A stretch of 64,000 bases of DNA from Psettodes erumei (lineage: Eukaryota > Chordata > Actinopteri > Pleuronectiformes > Psettodidae), in contig JAFBJZ010000778.1 of NCBI GenBank assembly GCA_016785225.1, forward strand, positions 217,501-281,500, read 5' to 3'. The notes below the pieces were generated by a model that saw nothing but the letters and a program-made list of their open reading frames with translations, was not told the origin of the DNA and did not search any database. Below, one piece after another: positions 36,801-51,600 of this stretch. How positions within the stretch are numbered: the stretch's first letter is position 1; every line of letters starts with the position of its first letter. The position numbers and the translations under genes were made by a program.

Positions 36801-37167
36801 CCATGTCTCCCTCCCTCCCTCCCTCCCTCTCTCTCTCTCTCCCTCTCTCTCTCTCTCCTCTCTCCCTCCCTCCCTCCCCTCTCCCATCCCCTCAGTCTGC
36901 AGAGCGCAGCCCAACAGAAAGCAGCACCTCTTCATCCTCCCGTCGCTGTGGAGCCGGGCGGATGCCGCCGAGCGCCGCGCACCCAGGAGAGAGAAATTCA
37001 CCGGGGACTCGCAAAGTGTGAGACTCCAGCAGCAGAGGAGGAGGAGGAGGAGGAGGAAGAAGAGGACGAGGAGGAGGAGGAGGAGGAGGTGGGGGCAGCG
37101 TTAGAGAGGAAGAGGAAGAGGAGACGGTCTCCCTCCTTTTTCGCTGCAGCATCCTCCCAGCGTCGCC
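36801..37167 (+). promoter_or_regulatory. cntnap4: cntnap4 promoter and 5'UTR
   Basis: A pyrimidine tract of CCCT and CT repeats (36806-36895) is followed by a GC-rich leader with GGA repeats (about 37036-37090) up to the start codon. No TATA box is seen. The start site is probably between 36895 and 36960. Confidence 0.5.
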
Positions 37168-38239
37168 ATGGATCTCTGGAGTAAAAAAGTGCGGGGAATT
37201 ATGGCGCGGGTCGTCCTGATACTTTTCAGCACGTGCGGGGAAACGGAAGGAGGTGAGTCCCCCCCCCCCCTCGAGGCGTTTGATTTTGGGTGGAGGAGGA
37301 GGGAGCGGGTGGAGCTGACGGCTCATGTCAAATGTTTGGAGAGCTCGTTTAAAGTGCGTGCGTAAAGTTCCCGAGCTCACGCAGGCTGGTTTATGAATTA
37401 ATCCCCACCCCTCTTCCTTTTATTTTTTTAATCCAGCCGGATTGAGGAAACTTGCATCGATTTCCTGTCATGCATTTCACGCACACATTTCCGCGCACCG
37501 CAGCTCAATTAAAGAGAGTGTAGCAGGAAGACGAGCAGGTGGGTGGTGGAAACTGGATAACCCCAACACCACCACCCACCACCAGCTTATTAAAACGGCG
37601 GCCCCACGAGTGTGGCTTCATTTAAAAGTGTAGGGCTGCATGGCTGCAGAGGAATTATTCATGTTGGAGAAGTTTTGTGGAGTTTAATGTGTTTATTGTT
37701 GCTGATGGTTTGAGATTGAAATGCATTCGTGGAGAAGAAGGCGAGAGCGTCCACCTCACAACTTTCGACTTTTAAAAAAAAAACGATTTTTGCTTCTTCG
37801 CCTTTTCGATTTTCTTTCCATCACAAACTCTCGTACGTCCGTGTTCATCATGGCCCGTTTCTCCTTTTTTTCCCCACTTCTAATTTCCATCTAATTTGCA
37901 GACGGTCGGTGATTTGGCGCAGTGTGAAAAACTAACCCCTGAGTCCTGCTCCGACGCTCCGTCGCTTTGCATACGAGCCCGTCGTACCGGCCGAAGGAAA
38001 AGCGCCGCAGCCCCAATAAAGTGTGTGTGTGTGTGTGTCGCAGGATAAATGTTTATCGAGCGCGAGAGCGACGCCGTATTAAATTTGTACTTTGAATCGA
38101 TGTCTGCGGGCGAACGGGATTTATTAAGCAGAGAATGAAACGGCCACTGAGGGATTGAGCGCGAGCGGAGCGGGGACAGACAGATGAATGGCAGATTACC
38201 ACGCCGGGCTTATATTCCCCCTGACAGACAGCAGCTGCT

Positions 38240-38282
<43 letters not shown>

Positions 38283-38794
38283 GCGACTGATGGGATTTGA
38301 AAGAGGAAAATAAGGATGAAGATGAAGAGATTTCGTTGGCCTGAAGGAAATGGGTTTGACTCAGCAGAGAGGAAAAGAAAGAGGTAAAAAAAAAAAAAAA
38401 AAAAAGCTGATGTCTCTCTAAAATCAATACCCCCCCCCCTTCCAGGGAGCAAACATTCAGTACATCATCCACTTAATAATCTCTGAAGCCCAGACCCCCC
38501 CCCCACATTGTGTTTGACTTTGTGTCGGTGCCACGGGCCGGGTCCGACCGGGACCGTCCGTCAGCGCCGGTAAAGGGCAGACGTTTGTGTTTTTTGCGGG
38601 CCTTATTTTAAAGGGCTGCGCCTAGAAAACACCTGGATGTGGATTTCACCTGCACACCTGCTTATCCGCGCGCTCGGCCAATCACGTGGCAGCGCCGTAA
38701 CACGTGAAACCGCGCAGCTTCGTGTTCACGTCGGACTGAGGAAACAGACGGAGGCAAAACAACACAACGCCGAGTCATGTAATATTAACACTGC

Positions 38795-38825
<31 letters not shown>

Positions 38826-39577
38826 GTGAAGCTCTCGCTGAGTCATCAGATATGATCAACAAACGTTTTAAGAATGGACGGCGGTGCGGTCAGCGAGCTC
38901 TACGGTGGGCGGGTCTCCGCATTAAACACACGCCGCATGTTGTTGCCGCCGCCGCTGCCGCCGCTGCCCCAGCCTGGAAAAGAAAGGCCGGTTTAGCGAA
39001 GTTGGCGGCCATGGCGCGGTTTCGAGCGGGTGGAGGCGGGAGGCGGCGCCGACGCAGGTGATGTCTTATATGGCGGAGACCTCTAACGAGCGGCCGCGCC
39101 GCGCGCCGTCGATCCGCCTCCTCGTTTGGAGCTGAACCGTGAAACACTTGAGGGTGGAGTCGTTTACTGCTGTCAGCAGGAAGTACTGCGCAGTACACGC
39201 AGTTTTTTTTTTTTTTTTACTCCGCCGGACGAAGCGCTCAGCTGAACTTTTTCTCCTCCGCGCTCTCGTGGGCACCGCGTGCGTCCGACACTCTTATCGC
39301 GTCTCCTCCAATTACCTGCACAGCAACAATCCCTCGGACGCGCCAGCGCCAAGCAGGAGCGCTCGTCAGCGCTAACAACTACACCTCCTCCACCTCCACC
39401 TCCTCCACCTCCTCCTCCTCCACCTCCGAGGCCGCCTCACGGGATCGTTATCTCCTCTCTCGGCCCGATTCGCCGTCAGCGGAGCGTCTGTTGTAATCGC
39501 AGCCCTAATGACAGACAGCGCTGCTGCTCCGCTAACCTGTGTGTTTGTGCGCTTCGTCAGACAAACAGTGTGAGGAG

Positions 39578-39621
<44 letters not shown>

Positions 39622-42600
39622 CAGATAACAAAGGAGAGAGGTGGTCAAGTTAAAACTAATTTGTCAGCGGAGGTGCAGCACCTGGGGGGTGGAGGAGGTG
39701 GTGTCCACTCCTGTCAGCTGCTGCTTTTGTCCCAGAGTTGTGTTGAGGTGGGAGTTGTGTTTCTCTGATGATGGAGGCTACACACTCCGGTGTGTTTGGT
39801 TATTCAGCAAAAGACTTAAATGAGGTTTTTGTTTTGTTTTTACTACCGTTTTACCGCAAGCAGACTCACACAGGCAAACAATACTGTAAACCTGTGTGTT
39901 GCATCAACACACTAACTGTGTGTTACACTATTAACCATCACGTCATTATGTTTTAATGTGAACATGCAGTTTTAATGTGAGACTGCGGGCTGATGTCGGC
40001 AGCGCGGGAAAATTAGAGGAGAATGAAAGAGCTGAGAAGTTTGCGCCAATCATCGTCATCGTCGCCGCCATCCTCATCCTCATCCTCATCCTCATCATCA
40101 TCATCATCATCATCTCGCTGCCGCTCTCGCTCAGTCTGGGGGTGAAGCGATCCACGCCATCACAAGGCTTCATCATAATTTGTATTTTGAACGTGATGAA
40201 AACAAATCCTGACGGTCGGAGAATTCGACTGTTGCCGCTAATTTCGCTCCACGCCGCCGGAATCTTTGTGATATTTCTCGAGGAGCCGGACGTCAGGAGC
40301 GTCTGAACACGCTCCGGTTTTGGCTCGGCTGCGTTGTGCGTTTCCCCGCAGCGACGATACAACAACAAAATCTCCCCTCGCCGTCAATTATGATTCATGA
40401 CACGCTGGCGTTCGCGTCAGATGGGGAGAAGCGAGAGGAAGCCGAGGCGAACGCCGCTCTCATATTTCTTCTTTAGTGTCGTTTATGAAAATGTGCGCTC
40501 GGAGAAGAGGAGCCGCGTGATGAAGTCAAGGCGACGTTACGGCGGCCGTCGGGGGCAAAGCTCGCCGCCGTCGGTCAGGAGCGCAGATTTATGAACCCGG
40601 GACGAGCAGTGAAGTGATAAAACTGATAGAGGCCTGCAGCCCATCCATCTTAGTTTGTGACGCGCTGATATTTGCTCAAGGCCCGGCGCCGCCTCGCTAA
40701 GCGCACGCTCGTTCATCACGCGGGCGCTGTCGTCACCTCAGACGACTCGCGGCCGCGGTCGAGAACACGTCGGAGCCCGCTAAGGTCGGGGGGGGGCCGT
40801 CGTCGCGGCGCTCTTGAGCGAGGCGTGATGATGGAGGACTAACGTGAAGTCACAAGGAAACGGACAGATGACGAGGCGAAGGAGACCGGGAGGAAAGGCG
40901 AGGATGATGCTGAGGAGGAAGAGGAGGGCTCTTCGTCATCAGAACCACCTCTGGGCTTCTGAGCCCGTTTTAAAATCAGTCACACATCCACAGCGCGGCT
41001 GTTTAACGACCGGCTGCTCCTGCGCCGCTTAAACGTTTCCAGCTCCGCACTGTACCTGAATGACTGCTTATTTATTTCCACCGCCTTGGGCGTAATATAT
41101 TAACTTAATGTAGCTCAACTGGATGCCGCTGTTCCATTTTTAATTTTTTTTTTTTTTTTTTTTTTTAGAATAACAGAACCGAGGTGGTGCATTCACAGTT
41201 CAGCAGATGACTAATAGGATATTTCTGCAGTGGCGAGGCTTCTCCGGGAGCCCCCGGTGCATAAATTCAACAACACGCGTACACGCCGGAGCGTTTTCTT
41301 TGGGCTGCCGAACGCCAGCTGCTGCCTCCCCCTCTCACCCCGAGAGAAAATCACACAGGGCCCGAGTAAAAGTCGAAAGACGGCGGCCGACGTCGAACGC
41401 CGCGGGACGGAAACGGCTGAGCCCAAAAAAAGAGAAAAAAAACAACAAAAAAAAAAGGAAGAGGCAGCGGAGTCTGACGTAACGACTCGGTTAATGAGGC
41501 GGAGGAGGGAGCGAGGGGAACCTGCAGTATCCCCCACACACACACACACCTCCACCCACCTCCACCACTTCGACATGGATTTCTTGGCGGCGCTCGGGTT
41601 CGGGGCCGGTCACAGAACAGCGGCCCCGCAGCCGGCAGGGATTCAGCGACAGATCTTGCAGGTCGCGGCTGAGGAAGCTCGTACCCGGCGCGACCCCCCC
41701 ACGCCTGCCGCATGTGTTGATGATAGAGGCGAAGCAGGAAGTCTGCGGGCGCTCCTTTTTTTTTTTCCTTAAGAAAAGCATACGACAATAATGCAGCTAA
41801 AAAAAAAACGACTTCTTTTCAGCATCTCGCACACAAAGAAACGCAGCCTCATGACTATTTCACTTAAACTGCGTCACGTCCATGGAAATTCTCAGTCGCT
41901 GCACGGAGACGCCGTGAAATATGCATCAGCAAAGCTTTTTTTTTTTTTTTATTTTTACAGAAGAGTTACGCTGAAGCTCAAACAAGCGCTAACACAAGCT
42001 ACAGCGGATACAGGGATTAAGACACCAGGCACCTTCTCAGAGTTTGGGTGATGATTTCTAATAAATATCATCCGCTTATTTATTTTTTCGATCAGCATTT
42101 AAGAACATGTTCCCGTGCCGGTGCAGACTATGAAGAGATGAACCGTGGGTGTAAATTAGAGGCCCGGCCCGGTCCCGCGAGTCAGCGGGTCACTGGTCAC
42201 GTGACCCAGAAGATTTTGGGCGCAGAGCTTTCCCAACAGGTGCTGGTGCATTAGGGCTGTAACGAAGCCAGACTGCAGCGCTGGCGGAAAAAGGTCAGCG
42301 ACCCACACCGCAGTAACACGCACACACACCATCTATTTTTGATGTTTATGTATAATTTAGTCGGCCGCGGTGCCACTGAGGGATAAACGAGCGAGCGTGA
42401 TCGTTGTTGGACAGAAACCTGGATCGGCCGGACTCGTGTGTGTTTCAGATTAGTCGCCTCCTCTTGTTAAACTCACAATCTCAGCTTGGAAATTTGATTT
42501 TTTTTTTGGTTTGTTTTCGTCTCACTCGGGGGGCTGGACGCCGCTTCCTGTTCGGGTTTGTCTTAATGGACGAGCCCGAAGACAAATAAGTGAAATGAGG

Positions 42601-45600
42601 AAAAAGTCGCCTGCTGTGACTAAAAATCACATTCTCGTTGGTGTCATTAACTAGTCGCCACCAGCTGTTTTTAATACGTTCTGACAAATAATGCAGTGGA
42701 TTTAATGTCTTTAAGATAATGAACGTTAAGAAATGAACTACAACAGCATCACCTTCCTTCCTTTTATTCCGACGCCTCTCCTTTGTAAAAGCTCTGAAAT
42801 GTCCCGTTCAAGGGCAGATAGTCAGCTGGACGTTTTTTTTTGTTTTTTTTTCCTGCCAGGCCGGTGATAAAAGTGTGTGACTCTCTCTCCATGATCCAGA
42901 CGCTCTAACCTTTCCAGCTCTGCAGCCGTGGGGGTTTCGTTTTTCTGCCTGTGTAGATGGGATGAAAGTTAAACCCGGCGCACAAAAAAAAAAAAAAAAA
43001 AAAGAAAGAAAAAAGGGGGATTTGGGAGAGAATCCCGCCAGTTTGCCGATCAAAGCGGGGGAGTAATCTGCACAATACAGCATATATGTGAAAGGGCGTT
43101 TCTGTAAATGCTCGGAGCTTCATTAAATTTTAGTGCAGCGGTGAAAGCGGCTGCGGTGAAGAGAGCGCTACTGACAGGCTGCCAGGAAACTTAAACTTGA
43201 CTCTATATACGCCGGCAAGATGGCCGAGCACAAATTATTCACTGCTGCGCGCTTTCCCCCGGCGTGCCGCTAACGTCCCCGTCCTGAGCGACACGTGGGC
43301 GAGGCCGCGGGCGACGGGAAGGACTTCCGCTTTTCCAGCCTTTTAAATTCTCCGCCACGCAGAGGTGGTGGTCGGCCATCGGCGTCAGGATCCGGATCCA
43401 GAACTTATCAGAGGATCTAATGGCATCATGAGATGTTTGTGCTGTACTGTGCTGTATATTTTACAGCTACAGAGCTGCTGATTGGCGTCTTTCTCCTCCG
43501 GACAAGCTTGAGAAAAACCTCGAGTCGCAAAAAAAAATAAATAAAAATGTCCGTCAGGCAGACAGGCTCCTCTCTCCTGCTGCGAGGAAGCAGAAAACAC
43601 CACGCCAATCAGTGTGACGTCTGAAAAACTCCTCCATCAAAGTCGCGGGGGAAAAACATTCGTCTTTCTCCTCAACAATTAAATAATCAGTGCCGGCACA
43701 TCTGCTCATCTGCATTTAAATGTGACGAAACGAGCCTCAACGTAACAAGAGCACAAGACAAACACAACACGTCACAGCTTCATTACTCCATTTCCCGTCT
43801 TTCCACCTGCAGCGGAGCCTCCAGGATCTAAATCACCGCATTATTCCTGCTTTTATTCCTGCCCGCAGGTTCAGGGAAGTCTCCATCATGTCGCTGTGAG
43901 CAGAGCTCTGCTCAGAGCGAACTCGCTGTCGCTCCGGATGACATTGAAAATACCGGAAAAATGCAATGTAAACGTACAGTACGTGAACTATTCATGCTGC
44001 TCCGGCTCCCCTCTTTTTATCCTCACGCTTAAACTTTAATGACCGCCTCCAGCGTGGAAGGAGGGCATAATTTATCACTGCGTATATAGCTGCGCGCCAC
44101 ATCAGTCGGGTCTTCTTAAAACTTGTGCTGAGGTCGTGCCCGGTCTGCAAAGAGATCGCAGCGCCTCTGTGTTTTTTTTTTTTTTAGGACGGCAATTCGT
44201 GTCTGATTGCAGGGAACAGGACACTCGGTGTGTAGCGTCACTTCGAGGGTCCAGGCCCCTGGAAGGGCCATCAAGTCCTCTGATTGTTGTTGTTTACTGA
44301 AGTGGAGGGAGATGCTCATCAGCTTGATTTAATCACGAATTCTGCCGGGACTTGATAGAGCGGCTGCGTTAGATGGAGAGACAGGTGATGGATGAGAGTG
44401 TAATAGTGAAGCTCAGTCTGCCGGATAAACACGCATCATGGAAGTGCAGCGAGTCCTTAGAGGTGTTGTTGTTGTTGTTTTTTTTTTTCTCCAGTTTACA
44501 GTGCTTCTCAAACCTGTGAATGTGTGAGCGCAGAGGGGTGAAAACTAATGATTCACAATATGTCTGCCCGGGCCAAGGGCTGCTGGGCTAACACTCCATT
44601 AGCAACCACGGCACTGAGTGCTGCATGCTCCTGCAGCGTGTTCGGAGAGCGGCGCACTGTGAATGTAAACTCAGTAAGTGCTCTTAAAAATACCTCCCAG
44701 AACAAACTAAATGGAGCCAACAATACGAACCGGCGGCGTGCCGACGATCTGCCGAGTGGGTGTTTGTCTTACCAAACGCACAAACTACCAGAGTGCTCAG
44801 GTAATTTTCTAATTTTTAGAATATTGCATTATTAGTCGAGTGTATTAGAGGACGACTTTCACATTGAGTCTGTCCGCCCCTGGGCCAGAATTACGTACCT
44901 GCTCTTAAGGCTTCTAAAATTATTTCTGGGTCGAAACATAATTTATGGTGAGCACAGCGATGAAGGTTTTTTTTTTTTTCTTTATGCTCGCTAAAAGAGA
45001 AAAAGAGGTCGGCCGCCGCTGTTGGCTGGTCAGGTGTTTTTTTGTGGGACAGGCTGCGATTCCACAGAGGCCATCGTGTAAGGTCGTGTGCCTGTAGCTG
45101 TAACCATGTAAATCCCACGCACAGGAAATTACAGTTAAAGGCCATTAAACACGCTTCTAATCCATGAGACGGTTGTGTGACCTCACAGAGACGCACAGGC
45201 TCATGTTGAGATGCGAGGACAAATGAGAAAAAACCCAAAGATTTTGCAGCACAATAGCTATCACAGGCGCGGGCGCTGCAAACTGATCAAACTACAGTCC
45301 ACCCCACACAAAGGCAGCTGGGGACAACCTTTCATGTATCAGCCTGGCGCTCTTGGATCTGTGTAATCAAATAAACCTGTTAGCATCCGCAGTCGTTCCC
45401 CTGCAGCAGCTGCCAGCAGCCCCTGTTTTTATGTGGAAATGAAGTGCGCAGATGTTGACTGGGCACTTTCAGCACAGGATATTAACAGATTAACACTAAA
45501 GCATCACAGCAGTGCACTCAAGCTGTTACTAATTTGATGTTTTTATATGATATATATATTGTATTTACCTTTGTTTAGTTATATACGCTTGCACTTGGCT

Positions 45601-48600
45601 CGTCCGTGCATTTAAACATTGCAAGTAATCTCGGTTTTCAGAGATTTTACGGATAACGATGTGTGAATAGGCTGTAACTGTAACAGTAACTGATTGCAGC
45701 GTCCTGCAAACAATAATAAAAAATACACAACAATGAACAAAAGCCTGATAAAATCAAAGTCCCATGAAAGAGAGTCCAAAGTCAAACTTACTGTGAGTTC
45801 CCTTAAGGGGCAGAAATCCAATATCAAAGCAGCGAGGCCAAGTCTGATTAAATCTGAGCCAAAGTAAAGACAGCTCAAGATGCTTCATTAATATAATCTC
45901 ACCCAGAGATATCTCAGCTCTCAGAGATAGCCTGGCTGGCTCTCAGCGAAACATCCATTATCAAAGGGAGGATTCATCTGCAGTCAGGTGCCTTACAAGG
46001 AAAACCGCACTAATTTAGATCCATTTAATCAAACATGAATACTCGTGAATGTGTCAAGGATGAGATGGAAAAAAACAACAACAATTTGGGTTTACAATAG
46101 AGGCCCTTACAAACGTGTGAGGACCTCTAACGTATGTCCCAACAAAGCTCCACCCCCCCTTTCCCGGCGGTATTGGACTCTTCCGAAAATTGGCGCCGTT
46201 CGCGTTAACGGTGGAAGACAGGGAACGGCCGTAGCAGAATGACCCAGTTAGCGGTGCGTCACTCCCGTTTTGTTCAAAAATAAAAACGAAAATAAAATGC
46301 AGCGAGCTACGACGAGTTAGCAACGCCGTAGTTCGCTTTGTAAGATAGTTGGCTAGTGCCGGCTAACGTTAGCCCGGTAGTTTAGCCCCCACGGGTGTGC
46401 TAGCTAGCCGGGACTTGTGCTAGCATAGCGTCCGGTCCGGACACCGGTAAAGAGCGGCTGTTCGGATCTCACGGCGGTGAGTTGGCGGTTGAAGTTCGCA
46501 GAAGGTTGAAGTTAATGCAACACCCTCGGGTCAAGACGCAGAGGAATGGCTTTATAGCGACATAAGACTATTGCATATACGCTGTGCATATGTCGCTATT
46601 ATTGCCCCCCACCGCTCTCCGTAGTTATGGCGGCGCGTGTGTAGGTGTACTTACAGGCTACATGCGCAGGCAGCTGGTGATTGAGGTTCCGTGGAGGAGA
46701 AAATGGGTTACTACTGCTCAGTATGAGCTTTTATTGGCAGCGGAGCAAACGCAGCCCGGTCTAATCTGCACCCATGCAGGCTGCCATGCTTTGTGTTACA
46801 GCTGTTACGGTGCTGGCAGGTTCCTTTCATCTGTGACGTTATTATCTGTTTCCCGAATTCATTTGCATCGCGGATATGTAGTGTTTTATGTTTATTTATG
46901 CCACTTGATTTATTCCTATCATGCCGACAAGATTTAGCTCTTTTTCAAGAAATGTGGCAGCGGTGCAGCAGGGACTGTCATTATTCCAATAACCACATCG
47001 GCGCAAATAATAGACATGAATAATACAATACATCCATGTAGCTACAGACATAAAGTGGGAGATTACTGAGTTGCAAACTTATGTTTTAAAGTAATCTAAA
47101 TCCATAAAGTCATTATATGTCAAATTGCGTAAAATTGTAGGGCCACAGTTTTAAAAAAATATCACAAATTAAAATCACCTGTTCCTCCCGTTTCGCAGAG
47201 CCGTGTCACAGCCCGCTGGTGTCAAATCTCCCGCCATCGTCCTTCAGGAGCTCGTCCCAGTTGTCCAGCAGCCACGGGCCAGGCTTCGCCAAGCTGAACC
47301 GGAGAGAAGGTGAGTCACCTTCAGCAGAGCACACGTGGTGGAACTACAACGAGTGTTGTGCCACTCGTTTAGTACGCAACGAGCAACGCGATGGAGTCTC
47401 ACAGGGTTGTTTTTCTGTTGGCTTGTCATTTTACCAGTCACCTCATTCAGAGCTGACCTTTTTCCAGCTGTACTCTCCCCCATGTTTATAGAATATAGAC
47501 GCACGAGTGAACACGTTCCGAGTCTCCTACTCCACTGCAGTTCGGAGTTATGCACTTCAAATAACCAAACACACCTCAGCTTTCCTTCAACCGGGTTTTT
47601 CATCCTGTAAACCCCAAGGTTGCTGACATCTCATACCGTGTTTAAAGAGAATGTACTGTACGGTGAGGTTTTCAAGTTTAATGTAAATTAAGAGTTATCA
47701 AGGCTGAGACGTTACTGCGGCAGCCGGAGCACTCTGTTGCTCCTCCTAAACGAGTTAAGGCAGAAATGCCCCCCAAAAAACGATCCTTTTAGAAACAGCG
47801 ATTTTAAGAATTAGCTTGACATCATAAATGTTTGACTGATCATCAAGGGATGATTCCTCAGGCGTGTTACTTGTCAGCCAGGCTACTGTCTGATCTTTGA
47901 ACCACTCCATGTCTCCCTCAGCAGTACTCCCCAGCATTCGCATATAAAATTTAGCAGTTTAACATCAATAAATTATTACCGCATTCTTGTTCTTCTTTTC
48001 TTCTCGCTTTGTGGGGGTTTTATCTCCAGCGTTTTCACTGGTTGTGCAGAGAAAGGAAGCTGTCAGAAAGGAGGCGCCCCTCTGTTTCTGGTCCGGCGTA
48101 CTCGCCTCATGATTTGCTTCCACGCAGGACTCACAACACCCAACATCAAAAACAAGTCTCAGCTGGATTCAGATCAACTGCTGGAAGCCTCATAGGGTGA
48201 ATGGAAGTCAGACAGGGGCGAGTGCAGTGGCTATTGTTTCCTTTCTGCTCTGCTTTTGGGTGAATATAATAGATGAGTGCGTCACGCAGTTTGCAAAAGG
48301 TTGATTTTTGTCACAAAAATAACTGACAAGTTGACACAAAAAAAAAACCCAACCCAAAACATGAAACTTCTGTGCAGATACTGGGAGGTGTGAGAAAAGA
48401 CACTTCTTTTGGGGTTTTTTTGCACATCCTGGAGTTGGCTGGTTTGCACTCACACAGGAGACAGGAATCGGATTGGAAGCGCTGTGATGTCTTTGTCTTT
48501 GACACCACAGAGGATCCTGAATGATGTTCGCCACCTGAGAGACTGCGGGAAGCTCAGCCGGCAGGTTGCTGTTCCCTCCGCGCGTTTGATGGCAAAAGGC

Positions 48601-51600
48601 TGTGAGCAAACACACCCGCTGCGCTCCCTCACTTCAGTCAGCGTCCCGATTGCAGTTTGAACGGCATGAAGGAGTATCACATGCTTCTAAAGAGGGATCA
48701 GATGCATCTGAATGGCGAAACATATGTTTGATTTTTTTTTTTTTGTGCCGCACGTGGCGTATTAAACGTGTGTCGAGCCGGCGCCGCCACCCACTTTTCT
48801 CTTTCATGCTGCCGACGGTTTAGCTCGTTAGCTCTTGATTTCTTGCTAACGGTAACACCTCGCAGGTCACAATGCCTTATTAATTCTCTGCCTGGGATTT
48901 GAATTGAATTAGGCCGATCAATAAATCTAAATCAGTTTTGAAGGCGGCGGGGCTCACTTCAGAGGGAATCGGCGATGTAACAAAATGCCTCATTGATGTA
49001 AAAAAAAAAAAAAACCCAAACTGCTTTAATTCCCAAATCCCAGCTGTTCCTTGTAGAAATCAACACCCCACCCCCACCAGCACCTCCTCCTCCTCCTCCA
49101 CCTCCTCCTGCTCATTTTCGCCTGCTCCAGCTGCTGCTAATGCTCCTCGTCCTCTGTCGCCGTTCTCCAAGGAGCCGATTCATTCAGAGTTAATTTACTA
49201 GCGAAATGACTTGCAACATGCCGCTCTGCTTAAGAGCCGACACCCCCCCCCCCCCACACACACACTTCTTTTTTTTCTTCTTCTTCTTCTTCTTCTTCCT
49301 CCAAACACTCTGCAGACGTCTCGTCGCACGATTAGCCCGCGCATTAACCTGCGATGGAGCGTGGTCAAGAATGCAAAGCGTTTTACTCAAATTCATAAAC
49401 TGGCGCTCGGGGACGGCCTTGATCAATCAGTGATTACTCATCAAAAGCTGATTACATACAAGCTGTGTGTGTGTGTGTGTTTAAACACGGCACAGCTCTA
49501 CTAGTTCCAACCACAACTGATGAAGTCCCCGTGTGCAGGATTTTAAAAGTTCTGACTCGAACATGGAGCCCAGAGAAAAGACTGAAAGCCGGACGTAGAC
49601 TGCACTGTAATTGCCACATTTCTCCACAGGGGAAAAAAAAAAAAACTTACTGCAATGAGAATAATTGGACAAATGCTGCTGTAATCACATAAATTGTGTT
49701 TTTAGCGCCTTTTTAAAAAATCGAAATGCCATTTATCAAAATTGCTGCTTCTGCTTCGGCAGTTATTTAATAAATGGTCCGCTAATTTAAAAGTTAAAAA
49801 AAAAAAATTAGAATAAACCTTGTAATTCGGTGCAAATCATGGGCTTTTCAGCACAGCATGATGACAGTTGATGAAAATCCCGCCTGACGCCTTCCCGTAT
49901 AAATGAAAATCGTCCTTCCTCTTCGATGCTTATCGAGTACGGCAAACTCACAGAAGTAATAAAGTAGTCGCTGCTGCGCGTGTTGTTCCTGCTGCCTGGA
50001 AACAGCGAAGTTAATGAATTAAATCCCTGCACAGAAGGCTATTCTCTGGGTACTTAGTGGAAATCTCTGTGGTATGTAATGGAGTTTTAAATGTGCTGTA
50101 TCGAGGGAGTGCAGCTCCATTTGTTTTGCATTGTCCGTCTGATTACTGTCGGCCAAATGGACTTTTTTTTTTCTCGGTTGTGTGTTGCCCTGAATCCCGA
50201 CATTTCACCGCGTTTCAGACGCGGGGACGACCTCGAGGTTGGAGCTTCGCTAACGCTGCACAAGGTCGTTCCAAGATGCCTGATCCAATACCTGCCTGTG
50301 GGGGGGGGCCCAACGCCTCTAATGACTATGAGATGCTGAGACTGAAAAAAAATCAAAAACCCAGGCTGGTATGAGAAGATATAAAGTGATTTTCCTTTTA
50401 GTTTTTCCTGAGGGCTCTCGCTGTACTGATACCAACCCTCTCATCTGGCAGAGACTCAAACGCTCTTCTTCTTTTTTTTAAGAAGAGCTTCATTACAAAA
50501 ATCAATATATTCCTATTTCTAACTTATAGCCGTCACCAAATCGGCAACTGCAGCGACAAAAGGATGACATCCTGATTATATACTGGGATTATTCATTAGA
50601 TTTGAGGTCGACCGAAAGCGAGCAGTCGTCTAAAAAATTCCCGGCACGTTATTTCCTGCGATGATAATAACCCTCCTGTCTTTGTGAGGACAGTTTCCAA
50701 ACTTTCTGTGAGTTAAGACGAGGTCCCAGGACTCTCTGCTCCCTGTCAAAGAGGAGACTAATGGCGGCTCTAATGTGAAGGGCTGCGCTGGGGACGAGGT
50801 CCAGAAACGCTCCGTGGATTTAAAAAAAAAAAAAAAAAAAAAGGAATCAAATCGACAGAGCGAACCATATGTCGAGGGTTGGGGGGGGGTGGAGATCGCC
50901 AAAAACGCCCCGCGGAGTTTTCTTGTAAACAAACAGAAGTTTGCTCGCTCGTATCCACGAGGTGTGACGGACGCGTCGGGTGCTGTTTCCTTCCTCATAA
51001 AATATTTGTCTCTTTTTTAAAAAAAAAAATATTTCAGATCCTGCATCGTTCAGCACCAGCGTCGAGTTCGGTCAGATGCTCCGTACGGTCCTGTTTAGAG
51101 GTCGTGGGAAATTCAAGGATTTACACGAATTAATTAACTTCCCAGCAGAGGAAGGGGGACGGTAAAATATAAGTCCAAAAAAAAGCTAATAAGCCTCAGA
51201 GAAAAGGCGAAGGACCCGGGGTCGTGCATGACGTGACGAAGGTCGCCGCGGCGTCCTGTCAGCCGGACGTCACTTCGGCGTGACTCAGCACTTCCACACA
51301 CGCACGCACCTTTTCTGTATTTAAATTATTTAACTTCATTTTATGGTCCTCCGCCTCGGTGCTCGGATTATATGAAGGTCTGCCGCGAACCGGCCATTTT
51401 TAATATTGTATAAGGCCGGCGGTGTCGGCAGCTACAGACCCAAACTCCTCTGGACCGCCGCAAATTCAACATCAGAGAACGGCGACGATAAAGCCTCTTC
51501 GGCTCGGGGCTTTGACGTCTGACGTTGGATAACGAGATTTGTCTGAAAACCTTTTTCTTTCTTTTTTTCGCAGCGATGGAGTTTTAATTTTATTTGAATG

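Noticed and set aside
36948..37184. Glu-rich open frame overlapping the cntnap4 start
   Set aside because: Translation of a GGA repeat in the 5'UTR; the signal-peptide frame at 37168 is the supported one.
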